Shown: piece after piece, positions 21,919 through 33,850 of the stretch
Layout: each line of letters begins with the position of its first letter
How positions within the stretch are numbered: position 1 is the stretch's first letter
Assembly (NCBI RefSeq): GCF_000715075.1
Contig: NC_134102.1
Coordinates: 97,915,766 to 97,979,765, forward strand
Length of the DNA stretch: 64,000 bases
Origin: Nicotiana tabacum
Taxonomy: Eukaryota > Streptophyta > Magnoliopsida > Solanales > Solanaceae
Reading direction: 5' to 3'
The notes under the pieces: model-generated
The model's input: only the letters and a program-made list of their open reading frames with translations
What the model was told of the DNA's origin: nothing
Databases searched by the model: none
Made by a program: the position numbers and the translations under genes

Positions 21919-23612
21919 TGAAAACGACGAATTCTCAATTAATTGCCCTACCTATCGACAACGAAGCTGGCCTTCAAGATGAAAACATTAACTTAATGCC
22001 CGGGGGCGAAAGGCCACTTGTCAATCTTGTTGGAGCTCGGGTCGAAGAGCCAATAGACGTTAATTCACATGTGGCCATTGAGGCAAACCAACGTTCCGAC
22101 ACTAAAAATAGCATTCAAGGTCGAACTCAATCTACAACTCGAAATACCCAAAACGCTGAGGAAAACGGAATCAACTTGCGTATGATTTTCAAAATATTGC
22201 AAGCTCAACAAGCAGCAATAGCCCAGTTGTAGAGCCAAACCCAGGCACCGACCAGGCTCGAGCCCAGTCCACCCCAAGAAGTCACCCACAAAACGGGGCC
22301 AGTTGTAATGAGGTCGAATGAGCAAGAATCGGGGACTAATCCCGAAATCATTAAGATGCTCGAGGAACTGACAAAATGAATAGAGTCAGTGGAAAGGAGG
22401 ATTGAACAAATAACAAAAAAGTGGAAACGTATAACTCCAGGGTTGACCAGATCCTGGGGGCACCACCGATATTGAAAGGCTTGGATTCCAAAAAATTCGT
22501 ACAAAAGTCTTTCCCCCCGAGCGCAGCTCCGAAACTGATCCCCAAGAAGTTTCGCATGCCCGAAATTCCTAAGTATAATGAAACGACCGACCCCCAACAA
22601 ACACATCACCTCTTACATATGTGCCATTAAAGGGAACGATCTAGAGGAAGACGAAATCGAATCTGTATTATTGAAAAAATTAGGTGAAACCCTGTCAAAG
22701 GGAGCAATGATATGGTATCATAATTTACCGTCTAACTCTATCGATTCTTTTGCGATACTTGCAGATTCATTCGTAAAAGCACACGTTGGAGCCATAAAGG
22801 TCGAAACTAGGAAGTCGGATCTTTTCAAGGTAAGACAAAAGGATAATGAGATGCTAAGAGAATTCGTATCTCGTTTCCAAATGGAATGAATGGACCTACC
22901 ACCAGTCACAGACGATTGGGCTGTTCAAGCTTTCACTCAAGGTCTGAACGAACGAAGCTCGATAGTTTCACGACGGTTGAAGCAGAACCTGATCGAGTAC
23001 CCAACTGTTACCTGGGCCGATGTTTACAATCGGTATCAATCAAAGATTAGAGTCGAAGACGACCAGTTGGGTTCTGGGTCCGTTATTAAAAGGGACATCA
23101 ACAGAGAGCAAAGGCCGATCAGGGACTGATACCGGCCATATAGTGGAGATTATAGGGGTAACGAACCAAGATGTAACCTCGTACAAAGCAATAAAAGAAG
23201 TGACCGAGGCCAAGGGTCTCGAGGGCTGATGAACAAGAATGGGTTTGACAGGCATACTGGACCTAAGGAAGCACCGCGATTATCGGAATATAACTTCAAC
23301 ATCGATGCATCTGCCATCGTATCGGCTATCAGACGCATCAAAGATACTAAATGGCCTAGACCTATGCAGACCGATCCAGCCCAGAGGAATCCCAACCAAA
23401 TATGCGAATATCATGGCACTCATGGCCACGGAACAGAAGATTGTAGGCAATTGAGTGAGGAGGTAGCCCGGTTATTCAATAAAGGGCACCTTCGAGAATT
23501 TTTAAGTGACCAGGCCAAAAACCATTTCAAAAATAGGGATTTCAGAAAAAACGAACAAGAAGAGCCACAACACATCATCCACATGATCATCGGTGGGATC
23601 GATATCCCCTAG
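21919..23612 (+). pseudogene. gag: Gag of the Tat-lineage element
   Basis: Translated in pieces, this gives an N-terminal low-complexity segment, then a capsid-like core. The core contains FVQKSFPPSAAP, KLIPKKFRMPEIPKY, YICAIKGNDLEEDEIES, GAMIWYHNLPSNSIDSF and EMLREFVSRF. A C-terminal segment follows: ICEYHGTHGHGTEDC then LSEEVARLF. The CxxHxxxGHxxxxC-like element in that segment is typical of Tat gag. Frame changes and stops occur near 22230, 22376, 22600, 22888 and 23128, so no intact protein is possible. Gag forms virus-like particles in the cytoplasm. Confidence 0.85.
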
Positions 23613-23625
23613 GGGGCGATGCTTA

Positions 23626-24218
23626 AACACACTAAGATGTCGGTTTAAAGAGAGAAGCGATCTAGGCCTCAGGATTACACACCTAAAGGAACCTTGTCCT
23701 TTAGTGATGAAGACGCAGAAGGAATCATGCAACCCCATAACGATGCACTGGTAATATCTGTACTTTTGAATAAAACCCAAGTTAAGCGTGTGTTAATTGA
23801 TCCAGGTAGTTCGGCCAACATTATTAGATCGAAGGTCGTAGAGCAACTCGGTCTACAGGACCAGGTCGTGCCCGCAACCCTGGTTCTAAACGGATTCAAT
23901 ATGGCATGTGAAACTACTAAGGGCGAGATAGTCCTACCAATAAACGTGGCTGGGACCATCCAAGAAATGAAATTCCACGTGATCAAAGGCGACATGAGGT
24001 ATAACGCTCATTTTGGAAGGACGTGGATCCACAATATGAGAGTTGTACCCTCAACCCTCCACCAGGTTCTGAAATTCCCAACATTGGAGGGAGTCAAAAC
24101 GGTCTACGGAGAGCAATCGGCCGCAAGGGAAATGTTCGCCATCGATGAGGTAATTCCGATATGTACACTATCATCGATAAAGGGATCAGATTCTAAGGGT
24201 GAACAGGATACAAAATAG
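23626..24218 (+). pseudogene. Aspartic protease region of the Tat polyprotein
   Basis: After DYTPKGTLSFSDEDAEG the frame contains RVLIDPGSSANIIRSKVVEQLGL. This is the single-Asp active site of a retroviral-type protease (D-P-G-S-S). It is followed by VLNGFNMACETTKGEIVLPI and the FGRTWIHNMRVVPSTLHQVLKF block, a pattern typical of Tat proteases. Retroviral proteases work as dimers and cut the element polyprotein. A stop (23642-23650) and the TAG at 24216 interrupt the link to Gag and to RT. Confidence 0.85.
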
Positions 24219-25860
24219 CAATCACAAACGTTAGCCTCGACTCAACTAGAGAATCAGAAGACTAATGAAGGCGATGACTATAGGATCCCTCGATCCTTTG
24301 TGGTCCCCGATGATACCGATGCTACCCAGTCAACGATCGAAGAACTGGAGCAAATCACGCTAGTCGAACATCTGCCCGAGCGAAAGGTATAACTGGGTAT
24401 GGGGTTAGATCCCGAGTTCAGGAAAAAGCTTATTCAGTTTTTTATAGCTAACATGAACTGTTTCGCTTGATCCCATCTCGACATAACAGGGATCCCACCG
24501 GAGATAGCCACTCATAGACTAAACTTGGATCCAAAATTCCATCCGATAAAGCAAAAAAGAAGGCCCCAGTCCGAGGTCAAACATGCCTTCATCAAGGACG
24601 AGGTAACCAAACGTCTTACAATAGGATCTATCCGAGAAGCTAAATACCCCAAATGGCTAGCAAATGTGGTGGTGGTCCCTAAGAAAGGAAACAAACTTAG
24701 AATATGTATAGATTATAAAGACTTGAACAAAGCATGCCCTAAGGATTCCTTTCCTTTACCTAGCATCGATCATATGATCGATGCCACGGCCGGCCACGAG
24801 ACTCTCAGTTTTCTCAATGCCTACACTAGGTACAACCAGATACAAATGAACCTGGAGGATCAAGAAAAAACCTCGTTTGTCACTAAATACGGCACCTATT
24901 GTTATAACGTAATGTCATTCGGTCTAAAAATGATGGTGCAACTTATCAACGCCTAGTAAATCGAATGTTCGAAAAACAAATAAGAAAATCAATGGAAGTT
25001 TATATTGATGTCATGCTAGTTAAGTCCCTGCGAGCAGAGGACCATTTAAAGCATTTGCAGGAAACTTTCGACATGCTAAAGAAGTATAATATGAAGCTCA
25101 ACCCCAAAAAATGTGCATTCGAGGTTGGCTCGGGCAAGTTTCTTGGTTTCATGGTATCCAACCGAGGAATCGAAATCAACCCCGATAAAATCAAAGCTAT
25201 CGAGGACATCACGGTAGTGGATAATGTGAAGTCTGTACAAAGTTTAACGGGGAGAATAGCCGCCTTGGGACGATTCATTTCGAGATCCTCAGATATGAGC
25301 CACCGATGTTTCTCACAACTTAAGAAGAGAAGCAACTTTGCATGGACTCCGAAATGCCAACACGCTTTGGAAGAACTACAGGGGTATTTATCGAGCCCGC
25401 CTCTGCTTCATAACCCGAAAGTGGACTAACAGCTTTACTTGCACTTAGCTGTCTCAGATATAGCGGTAAGTGGAGTCCTGGTTTGAGAAGAACGAGGTAC
25501 GCAATTCCCTATTTATTATGCCAGTCGGACCTTAGGCGAGGCCGAAACTAGATATCCACACTTAGAAAAATTAGCGCTTGCTTTAATAAGTGCCTCTAGG
25601 AAATTAAAACCATATTTTCAATCTCACCCGATACATGTTGTAACAATTATCCTCTTCGAAACATTTTGTGCAAACCCGAGCTTTCGGGTCGATTGGCCAA
25701 ATGGGCCATAGAAATCGGCGGATACGATATCGAGTATCGACCCCGAACTGCTATCAAGTCTCAAATCTTGGCAAACTTCATCGCTGACTTTTCGCCAAAC
25801 CTCATGCCCGAGATTGAAAGAGAGCTACTTATAAAATCGGGAAGCTTTTCACGGACGGTG
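24219..25860 (+). pseudogene. Reverse transcriptase and first RNase H of the Tat element
   Basis: The RT has its conserved blocks in order: GSIREAKYPKWLANVVVVPKK, WRMCIDYKDLNKACPKD-type sequence (here LRICIDYKDLNKACPK), LPSIDHMIDATAGHE, then KTSFVTKYGTYCYNVMSFGL. A frame change at about 24955 leads to QIRKSMEVYIDVMLVKS. The catalytic pair is normally D-D (Y-I-D-D-M-L), but the second Asp is Val here. Downstream are GFMVSNRGIEINPDKIKAI and the connection domain. The first RNase H begins after 25430 and has several stops. RT copies RNA to DNA and RNase H removes the RNA strand. Confidence 0.85.
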
Positions 25861-26338
25861 CCTTGAACACGAAGGGATCCGGATTAGGCATTATACTAAA
25901 ATCACACATAGGTAATGTAATTAGACAGTCTATCAGAACTACAAAATTGACTAACAATGAGGCCGAGTATGAGGCCATGATTGCAGGTCTCGAACTAGCT
26001 AGGATCTCGGGAGCAGAGATCATAGAAGCTAAGTGTGATTCCCTCCCCGTGGTAAACCAAGTTAACTGGACTTTTGAAGTCCGAGAAAATCGAATGCAAA
26101 GGTACTTGGATAAATTACAGGTGACTCTACATCACTTTAAAGAATGGACTTTGCAACATGTACCCCGAGAACAGAACAGCGAGGCTGACGCTCTTGCGAA
26201 CTTAGGTTCATCGGTCGAAGATGACGAACTCAACTCGAGAACTGTCGTACAACTCATAAAATCGGTAATCGAAGAAGGTCACGTCGAAATAAATTCCACA
26301 AGTCTAACCTGGGATTGGAGAAACAAATATATAGAGTA
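25840..26338 (+). pseudogene. Second (archaeal-type) RNase H of the Tat element
   Basis: GLGIILKSHIG, NNEAEYEAMIAGLELARISG, EIIEAKCDSLPVVNQVN, LQHVPREQNSEADALANLG and a TDGALNTKG start give the D-E-D-D type active-site order of an RNase H1 of archaeal type. A second RNase H of this kind marks the Tat (Ogre/Retand) lineage. The segment ends …RNKYIEYV, exactly where an LTR begins, and integrase does not follow. Confidence 0.85.
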
Positions 26339-27651
26339 TGTAACACCCCGGAAAATTTTGAAGTGCTTAAGTGTAAAACCTCGTAAAATTTCGCAAATGA
26401 ATTTGTAAGGCCCCGTTAAAATTTTCTAATGATTTAAGATTTTAAAGTGCGACAACGGTATTCGGGAATAATGTATTCTAGTATTAAAGGAGACCCATGG
26501 TATTTATGATCAAGTTTGAGTTTTCTTTTGTATTCGACCTCGAATCGGAGTTTTGATAATTTCGTTAGGTCCGGATGGTGATTTTGGACTCGGGCGTATG
26601 CCTGGAATATAATTTGGATATTTCTAGGATGTTTCGACATCACTTCTTCGAGTATATGTGGTATCACAATAATCAAATGAGCTCCAAATTCAGTTTTGAT
26701 TGAAGCATTAGATCTGTATTGAAATTACGGAGCCATAGCAAAAGAAGCGTCGAATTCGGACATCGTATGAGAGAGTTATGCCTATTCCCGTGTCAGGAAA
26801 AACCATTTCCCGTCGCCAGCACCCAGGGCAGCACGGGGCGCTATCCCTGGCGCTGGGATCTTTTAGCTACTGGAACCAGCGCCACAGGCAGCGCCCTACG
26901 CCACCTGTGGCGCCCGAAATGCTATATACTCATTTCGGGGTTCATTTTACCCCATTTCTCTTGGCCGAACTTTGGGGTTTTCCTCCATTCTCTCAAGACC
27001 TCCAACTCCCCCCATCTTCAAGGTGAGTAATCCCTACTAATTTTATGTTTCATTCCATCAATTCCACCCAAAAACTAACTCAATCCTCAATAAAATACAT
27101 AGATCTTCAAGAAAGTTCTTCAAGAACTCAAAGGAGGGTTTTGCAAGATTTCTTCCAAAAGATAATCCTACACCCTTAGACTTACATGTATGGATATATT
27201 ATGGGAATATGAGTATGAATTAAGTATTGAAACTTATGGTATAGTGATTGGAAGCCATAAGTTTCCAATTTAAATACATATCCATTGTAGAGATTGAAAG
27301 GTGATTGTTTGATGGAATTTTGTTGGTTGGGTATGGTTGGATGGTCATGTATGTGATGTTGGAAGTTATGAATTGTTTAAGAATGATGGTGGGATAAATT
27401 GTTGGTAAATGATAGTAGTTGGATGAACTAATTCTATGGGTAAGAGATGTAAAGATTTATGCCTACTAGGTGTTTGATAAAATGTCTAAATGGCCTAAAT
27501 TATGGAATTTGTTACTAATATTAGTCCAATTGAATTATGTTGATGTAGATTGAAGTTGTAAGAGTAGTAGGTGGTTTTAGTAGCACTAAAGAGCTCCATC
27601 AAGGTATGTTGGCTAAACTTTCTCTCTTAGAATCGAATTCTATAATAAGTG
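26339..27651 (+). mobile_element. LTR D fragment inserted in the Tat polyprotein
   Basis: It starts TGTAACACCCCGGAAAATTTTG, immediately after the RNase H codons. It contains a GC-rich block (26805-26930, GGCGC/GCGCC words) followed by the TATA-like GCTATATACTC and a CCATCTTCAAGGTGAGT sequence resembling a leader splice donor. It stops near 27651 without a TG…CA end. The internal part and 3' LTR are absent. No duplicated target was found, so it is probably a truncated insertion. The rest of the stretch is AT-rich with no frame. Confidence 0.6.
26805..26930. repeat. GGCGC/GCGCC word block in LTR D
   Basis: GGGGCGCTATCCCTGGCGCTGG-type sequence and later CCAGCGCCACAGGCAGCGCC are clustered within 125 bp, just upstream of a TATA-like box. 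GC content is far above the flanks. Confidence 0.7.
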
Positions 27652-28160
27652 TGGATATCTGCTCCGCATGTCCTTCTCGGCCTCCCAAGTTGCCTCCTTG
27701 ACTGGTTGACCCCTCCACTAGACGTTTACCGCTGAAATCTTCTTAGACCGCAACTGGTGGACCTGCCTGGCCACAATGGCAACTGGCTCCTCCTCATAAC
27801 CCAAGCTCTCATCTAGCTGAACTGTGCTATAATCTAACACATGTGACCTATCAGCATAGTACTTTCGGAGAATAGACATGTGGAAAATCGGATGAACTCC
27901 TGATAGACTAGGAGGCAAAGAAAGCTTGTAAGCAACCTCTCCAATACGCTCTAACACCTCAAATGGACCGGTGAACCTCAAACTCAGCTTTCCCTTCTTT
28001 CCGAACCTCATGATACCCTTCATCGGCGAGACTTTCAAGAGAACCTTCTCTCCTACCATAAATGATAAATCACGCACTTTTTGATCCGCGTAACTCTTCT
28101 GTCTGGACTAAGCTGTGCTAAGTATCTCCTAAATCAACTTCACCTTATCCTCTCGCTTGT
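27652..28160 (-). pseudogene. Integrase C-terminus and chromodomain of a gypsy chromovirus
   Basis: A minus-strand frame reads KVKLI*EILSTA*SRQKSY at the right and then [21 protein letters not shown]. It continues with [20 protein letters not shown] and [14 protein letters not shown]. The end (27720-27655) reads a TAG followed by WRGQPVKEATWEAEKDMRSRYP, the chromodomain. It is the C-terminal part of integrase, which recognises viral-like DNA ends, plus the chromodomain, which targets chromatin. Three stops and a missing N-terminus show a dead 0.5-kb fragment. It is fused to the 3' end of the antisense gene of the Tat element. Confidence 0.85.
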
Positions 28161-30452
28161 ACTTGAGCGGCTTCAGCATCGACCCGGTAGACAGCCACAA
28201 TCGCCTCTGCCTCGGACTTTGCCTTTTCAGCTTCAGACTTGGCCTTTGCAAGTTCGGAAGCCAACCGGGCCTCGAGCTCCTCTATCCTCTTGGACTGAAT
28301 TGAGCTTTTTTCCTTTATGCCTCGAAGCTGACTTTCGGCTGATGATAATTTGGATAAAGCAATTTCCTTTTCTGTAGCGAAGCGGTCCATACCTTCTTTC
28401 CAATCCAAGGTCTCCTCCTTTATCATATCGACCTCCTCATGGAGCTGCCCGGTTATCTCGATCTTCTGCTGCAGCTATGAGGCTGAAATGTTAGCCACCG
28501 TTCCTGAATCGAGCCCATGAGTTTTTAAGATTTTCATTACCTGCTCGGTCTGGTCTTGGTGAGCCTTGGCCAACTAGGCTCGGAGGTCCTTGATCTCCTC
28601 TTCTCTTTACCTACAGAGAAGTTTAAGGGCATTCCTCTCCTCCGTGAGCCCTCGAAGGTCGGCCACATACCGACTCAGCTCAGTTCGAGACCGAGAAAAT
28701 GCTTCCCGATTAAACACTGAAGCCTACGCAGAAAGAAGAAAAGAAGTTAGACAGGAAGAAAAAAACAAACACAAGGGTAATACCAACAAGAGGAGTAAAG
28801 GATTACCCGATTCAGAGCTTGCTGCACTTCATTGAAAGGGCTCGATGCCTCACCCAAGTCCTTCCTCAAAACCTCCAAATCACTCAGGCCAGTAGCATCT
28901 TCGACCCCAGTAAAATAATCACGGAAGGGATCTTCCTCTCCGTGGCCTCTTTCGATGGAGAGAGTCTTTAAGACCCGAGCCTCTTGAATCATCTCCTCGG
29001 AAAACGAGGGTAGCAGCGGGGAGCCTCCAATTTCCATTACCCCAAGTGGATCACTTGGGGCGATCTCTCCATCTCGGCAAGCCTCGGGATCAGCCCCCAC
29101 AGTCGTACCCACTGTTGGCTCATTATGGTGGGAGGCATCCTCGATCTTCGATGACTTGAGGACTTCGCCCGATTCTCTTTCTGAGACTCCCTCATCTCGA
29201 GATGGAATCTCTGCAGCCTTCACCGATTCAGTGGCCTTTGGGGCCTCAGTTCTCATTCTTACTCGGGCTACCAGCCCGAAATTGTCTTCTTCCTCTCCTT
29301 CGTCTTCATCCCTTAGACGCTGAACGGAGTCTTCGGTTAGGAGAATGATGTTCTTCCTCGGCTTACGAGTTGTCCTCTTCTTGGGTTCGGGATCCTCCGA
29401 GGTTGAGATTATTTTCCTCTTTCTGTCCTTCGCCGGTTTTTATGCCGGGATCGAAGTCTCCCCCTCACCAGATAAGGGCCTCAAGCAACATCTTTGCCAA
29501 GGCATGTATGAAAGGACATTAAGTAAGAAATGCATCAAACAAAATCATCAAAGACGCAAAAAGGGGCTTACCATGAGTTTTGGCCTCCCATCGGCCCTTC
29601 GATAGATCGCGCCATGAGGGCTCAACGTACGTAAAGGTCGAAGCTAGGTCCCGAACCCAGCTCTTGAGGTTAGTAATTGCACCGGGCATCCAAGAAATCA
29701 CTACATTACGGGAAAGGATATCGATGAGAAAAGGCAAAGGAGCAAAACAATTGATAGGAACTAACTTGGGGATTATACTTACGATTCAGGTTCCACTGCT
29801 CGGGAAATGGCATCTTCTCGGCCGGGATTAGGTAGGAAGTCCTCACTCGAACGAACTGGCCCATCCAGCTTCTGTCATTGTCCTCGTCTATGCTCGAGAA
29901 CAATACTTTGGTAGCCCAGCGCTGGAGCTTTAATAACCCACCTCGATAGAGGCGGGGGATATATAACATGATAAGGTGGTCGAGGATGAAAGGCATCCCC
30001 TCGACTTTTCTCACGAAGAAGCGGATCAGAATAACGATTCGCCAAAATTAAAGATGGATTTGGCCTAGGGTTACTTGGTATTGGCGGCAAAAAATGATGA
30101 CAACAGGGTCGAGGGGGCCCAACGTGAAATGGTAAGTGTAAACACTTAAAAACCCTTTCACATGAGTGGTAATATCTTCTTCGGGAGTCGGGATTATCAC
30201 TTCTTTGTTCTCCCAGTTGTAATCTTTCCTTACCTGTTTAAGGTATCCCTCAGTTATCGAGCACATATACCTCGATACAGGCTCGCATCGACCGGGAACC
30301 GGAGAGGCTTTATCGATCTTAAAATCAGAAGTAAGAACACACACCCCGGGAACATACTCCTCAGGTCGTGGCTCCACCGGTGTTTTGTCGCCGGTAGGCC
30401 TCAATGATGAGGCGTTCTCTTTTTGAGGAACAGTTTTTGACGTTTTTGCCAT
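28160..30452 (-). pseudogene. Spliced antisense ORF (aORF) of the Tat element
   Basis: The gene runs opposite to gag-pol, between pol and the 3' LTR. Exons read from the sequence: 30452-29783, 29700-29572, about 29500-28807, and 28723 to about 28160. Their joins follow GT-AG rules (for example TGAATC|GTAAGT; GTAG|GCTTC). Exon 1 has the starting Met of MAKTSKTVPQKENAS and the SWMGQF and YTYHFTLGPLDP blocks. Exon 3 is Ser/Glu-rich. Exon 4 is a long Ala/Glu/Lys coiled coil (EELEARLASELAKAKSEAEK). It has stops at about 30040 and in exon 4, so it is dead. I recognise no catalytic domain. Extra antisense ORFs of this placement are documented in Tat/Retand elements. The intron structure is visible here, and 60350-63190 is a homologue. 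Confidence 0.75.
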
Positions 30453-30613
30453 CTAAACTTTTGTGAACAAAGATCAGAAGTAGTTTGTATTTTGAGAAGA
30501 AATTTGCAGTGAAAAATCACAAATTTGCAGATGAAGAACTCAGAAGATGCGAAAAAGAACTTAGAAGATTTGGATATTGGAGATCTAAAAGTAAAAAATG
30601 GTAAATAGAGGAG

Positions 30614-30623
30614 CTATTTATAG
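30614..30623 (-). promoter_or_regulatory. TATA box for the antisense gene
   Basis: The minus strand reads CTATAAATAG, 162 bp upstream of the aORF start codon. The spacing suits a real leader. It lies next to the 3' LTR. Confidence 0.55.
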
Positions 30624-30949
30624 ACTTGGCAATGACAGTTCAATATCAGCAGTGGTCGACCATCATCTGACACACATTTAATGCCTTGGTAACTAAATTG
30701 ATGGGACAGTTATCGCATACGTCATGGTCGAGCTCGATGCAAACGTCAGTGTGTATCTAGTCGTATCATTGGAAAATCATGTCGTTTCTCGCCGTATTCT
30801 TCCCAAGAAACGAGGGGACTATCTGTATACGGTCAAAATCGATTTTGCCCTTCATGTAATTAGTCATGATTGGAACATAATGGATCGAGGGTCGTTTTCA
30901 CAATACCGAGATGAGATCTGAAGCCAGGTTACCAAGCTCAAGATTCAGG

Positions 30950-31120
30950 GATCGGTCAATACCGAGCTCGAAGTCATTATCGAGCTCAAGTCCAAATCGA
31001 ACTATGATGTGAAGTGGCGTTATCGAACTCAAGATCCGAGCTCGAGTCAATACCGAGCCCGAGTCAATACCGAGCCCGAGTCAATATTGAGCTCGAGTCA
31101 GTATCGAGCTCGAAATCTGG
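30950..31120. repeat. CGAGCTCG/CGAGCCCG word array in the Tat U3
   Basis: Six to eight units of about 18 bp (GAGCTCGAGTCAATACC and variants) run head to tail, about 180-340 bp upstream of the TATA box. The core CGAGCTCG is a perfect palindrome. Confidence 0.75.
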
Positions 31121-31289
31121 AGATCGACCAATATCAAGTCTGACCAAGATCGAGCTGAGAGACAAGAGCCGTTGTAGCCGCACTTGGGGAGAGAATCTCG
31201 ACTGGAATTAAGGAAAAGTTAAATTAACTAATCTATCATGGGATCCTTACTATGTATTTTGTATTCTATCCAAAGTAGGATCCCTCCAC

Positions 31290-31297
31290 TATAAAAG
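31290..31297 (+). promoter_or_regulatory. TATA box of the Tat LTR
   Basis: TATAAAAG, in the 3' LTR 300 bp from its end. Homology with the 5' LTR begins 33 nt downstream (31330), so the R region probably starts close to that point. Confidence 0.6.
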
Positions 31298-31596
31298 AGT
31301 GGCTATTATTTCTGTAAAAGGCAATTGAACATTGAGGCATCTACACACTCCCTTATTGAAAAGATTATTGATATTCACATATAGATACATGAGAAATTAT
31401 CATTTTGTAAGTCTTGTACATTGATTCATCTTGCTTGTTCATAAATCGTTTTCTACTTAGTTTGGTTTGTATTTCATTCCTTTTTTACAGTCAATATTCG
31501 ATATTTTTCTACTTACTTTTCCGATTTGTACCGAATTATACCACGTATTCTTAGAATTGCGTATAAATTTAACTCTATCCGTTTTTCGGGCAAACA

Positions 31597-33280
31597 GAGA
31601 GATTCTCAAGGAAAAACATCGGGGTAAGTGATTTTAACGCGGATTTGGTCAATATACACGAATATATCATTATTTTCATCAATTAATTAGTATTTTGAGA
31701 TGGAAATTTGGGAAAAATGAGAAAGAGTTCTTGGACTAGAATTTTGAGGTTTTGAATGGGATTTTGTTATCGGATTTGAGTAAAATTGGTATGGTTAGAC
31801 TCGTGAGTGAATGGACTTTCTGGTTTTGCAACTTTTGTCGGGTTCCGAGACGTGGGCCCCACGGGCAATTTTTGAGCTAAATTTCGGATTTTGTTGGAAA
31901 ATTAGTATTTTCTTATGGAATTAATTCCAATAAATTTTATTGACTGAGTCGAATTATTTGTGGCTAGATTCGAGGCGTTTGGAGGCCAATTCACAAGGAA
32001 AAGACATTGCAGAATAAAAAATTACACGGCTTGAGGTAAGTAACTCTTCTAATCTTGGAGGTGAGGGTATGAATCCTGAATATACGTATTATGTGAATTG
32101 TTTGGAGGTGACGCACATTCTAGGTGACGGGTGTGTGGGCGTGCACTATAGAAATTATGACGTAATTGGTTCCGTGAAATTTTGTAGTCAAATAATCTTG
32201 GCATTTTCTATGTAGTTTTATGTGTTAAAGAAATTGAGCTGAGAATCATATTAAAAATCATGCTGAGACTATGTACCAGTATTATTGAGACCCACAGAGG
32301 TCATATTGTTGTTGAATTATTTGTTTAAAATGAAAATTTCATACTCAGTCATGTTCATTCATTTCATATCATCTCTCAGTCTCTGTTGCAATTTATTGAT
32401 TCATCATATCATCATTTTGGGCTAGTTTCATGACATTGTGAGCCCGAGAGACTGGAGAGATTGATGACTGAGTGAGGCCGAGGGCCTAATTGTGAGGATA
32501 CTTATGGGATCGGGCTGCACGCCACAACAAGATATATTGGCTTTATATACTTTATTACTATGGGATCGGGTTGCACGCCGCAGCAAGCCAAATACGTTTA
32601 TTATAGCACGTGAGTTGTCCATGCGGATCTAGATATTGATACTATAGCACGTGAGTTGTCCGTACAGCTTGTGAGTTGTCCGTACAGATTATAGAGCTTG
32701 GGCTGAAGGAGCCCCTCTGGAGTCTGTACACACCCCCAGTGAGCGCAGGTACCTACTGAGTGCCGAGTGCCGAGTGCGAGTGCCGAGCGATTGGGAGGAT
32801 TGAGTGACTGTGAGGACTGAGTGATGGGGAGGACTGAGTGAATTGATACTCTGAGAAGTATGTATATGGTTTTATCACTGAGATACATTGCATTGACATG
32901 CACCCATGACATACAGACATAGAGATGTATTTTCCTCACGTTGTACGGTATCTCGTCATTCATGACTTTTCACACATATTGGCCTACGGGCATAGTGATG
33001 CATTTCTCCATTGGCTATCTCGAAAGAAAATAAAACATTTTATCATTGTTGAAAGGATTTTGGGGAAAAAAATTCTGTTTTCAAACTTATTCGTATTTTT
33101 GGAAACTTCGGTAAATGACTTGGGACTTTCACTGATACACTTGAAAGGCAGAACTATTTTTGAAAATCATGATTTAGCTGAGCACTTATTCCTTGGGTTA
33201 CTTCTTTCATCACTTGCTTTATGTGGTTATGAACTGTTGTTGGTTATTGAAGTTGGACTCTGATCTTGGTACAAGCTCGT
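31597..33280 (+). mobile_element. Middle part of the LTR of gypsy element B (family B)
   Basis: It resumes the family B LTR, matching the minus-strand copy from about 15840 leftwards: GAGATTCTCAAGGAAAA, then TGACGCACATTCTAGGTGACG, and the GCACGTGAGTTGTCCGTACAG repeats at 32604-32690. It breaks at 33280 for the Ogre-like solo LTR and resumes at 37235. The open stretches in it are not genes. Confidence 0.75.
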
Positions 33281-33826
33281 TGTTGATACCCAATTTTTCC
33301 CTCATATTTTTCAAATATATATATATATATATATATATATGGCTTTAAATCAATTTATTTCGGCATTTTATTATATATAAATATCTATTAATTACCTTAC
33401 AAATTATTTTATGATGGTTTTATCATCTACACTTATCATTTACACCCATATTAGGTTTTAAATATTTTTAGTACATTTGTTATAATTACGTTTGCATTTT
33501 TTAAGGCAAAATTGCACATTTTGCAATAATAGCCCATACATGCTTATAATTACTTTATTTATGCAAAAAAATAACCTTTTATAGTTTTATAGTGTTAAAT
33601 AATTATTTTTAATCATTTTTATGCACAAATGATATTTTTGTTATTTATTCATTTTTTTATAAATTATTTATTTAATAAATTGGGTATTTAAAATCTGGCC
33701 CCAATTTTCAATTAAATTTTTGGACCTAAACTACCCAAACCTACCCAATTACCCCAAGCCCAATACCCCTGGCCCAATTACCCTTACCCACTCAATTAAA
33801 CCCAATCCAGTCCGCTCAAATCCCAA

Positions 33827-33850
33827 CCGTTGATCAAAAATGATCAACGG
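33827..33850. repeat. Perfect 10-bp inverted repeat, 4-nt loop
   Basis: CCGTTGATCA, AAAA, TGATCAACGG, inside the Ogre-like LTR. It could extrude as a cruciform or fold in RNA. Confidence 0.85.

Larger units (their letters stand above)
30630..31596 (+). mobile_element. 3' LTR of the Tat-lineage element
   Basis: Its last 267 bp (31330-31596) match the 5' LTR. The start is not certain and was placed near 30630 after a purine-rich stretch. The U3 part holds a tandem array of GAGCTCGAGTCAATACC-like units (30957-31115) and a TATA box at 31290 (TATAAAAG). The right end AAACA is followed at 31597 by the host LTR. Confidence 0.7.
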
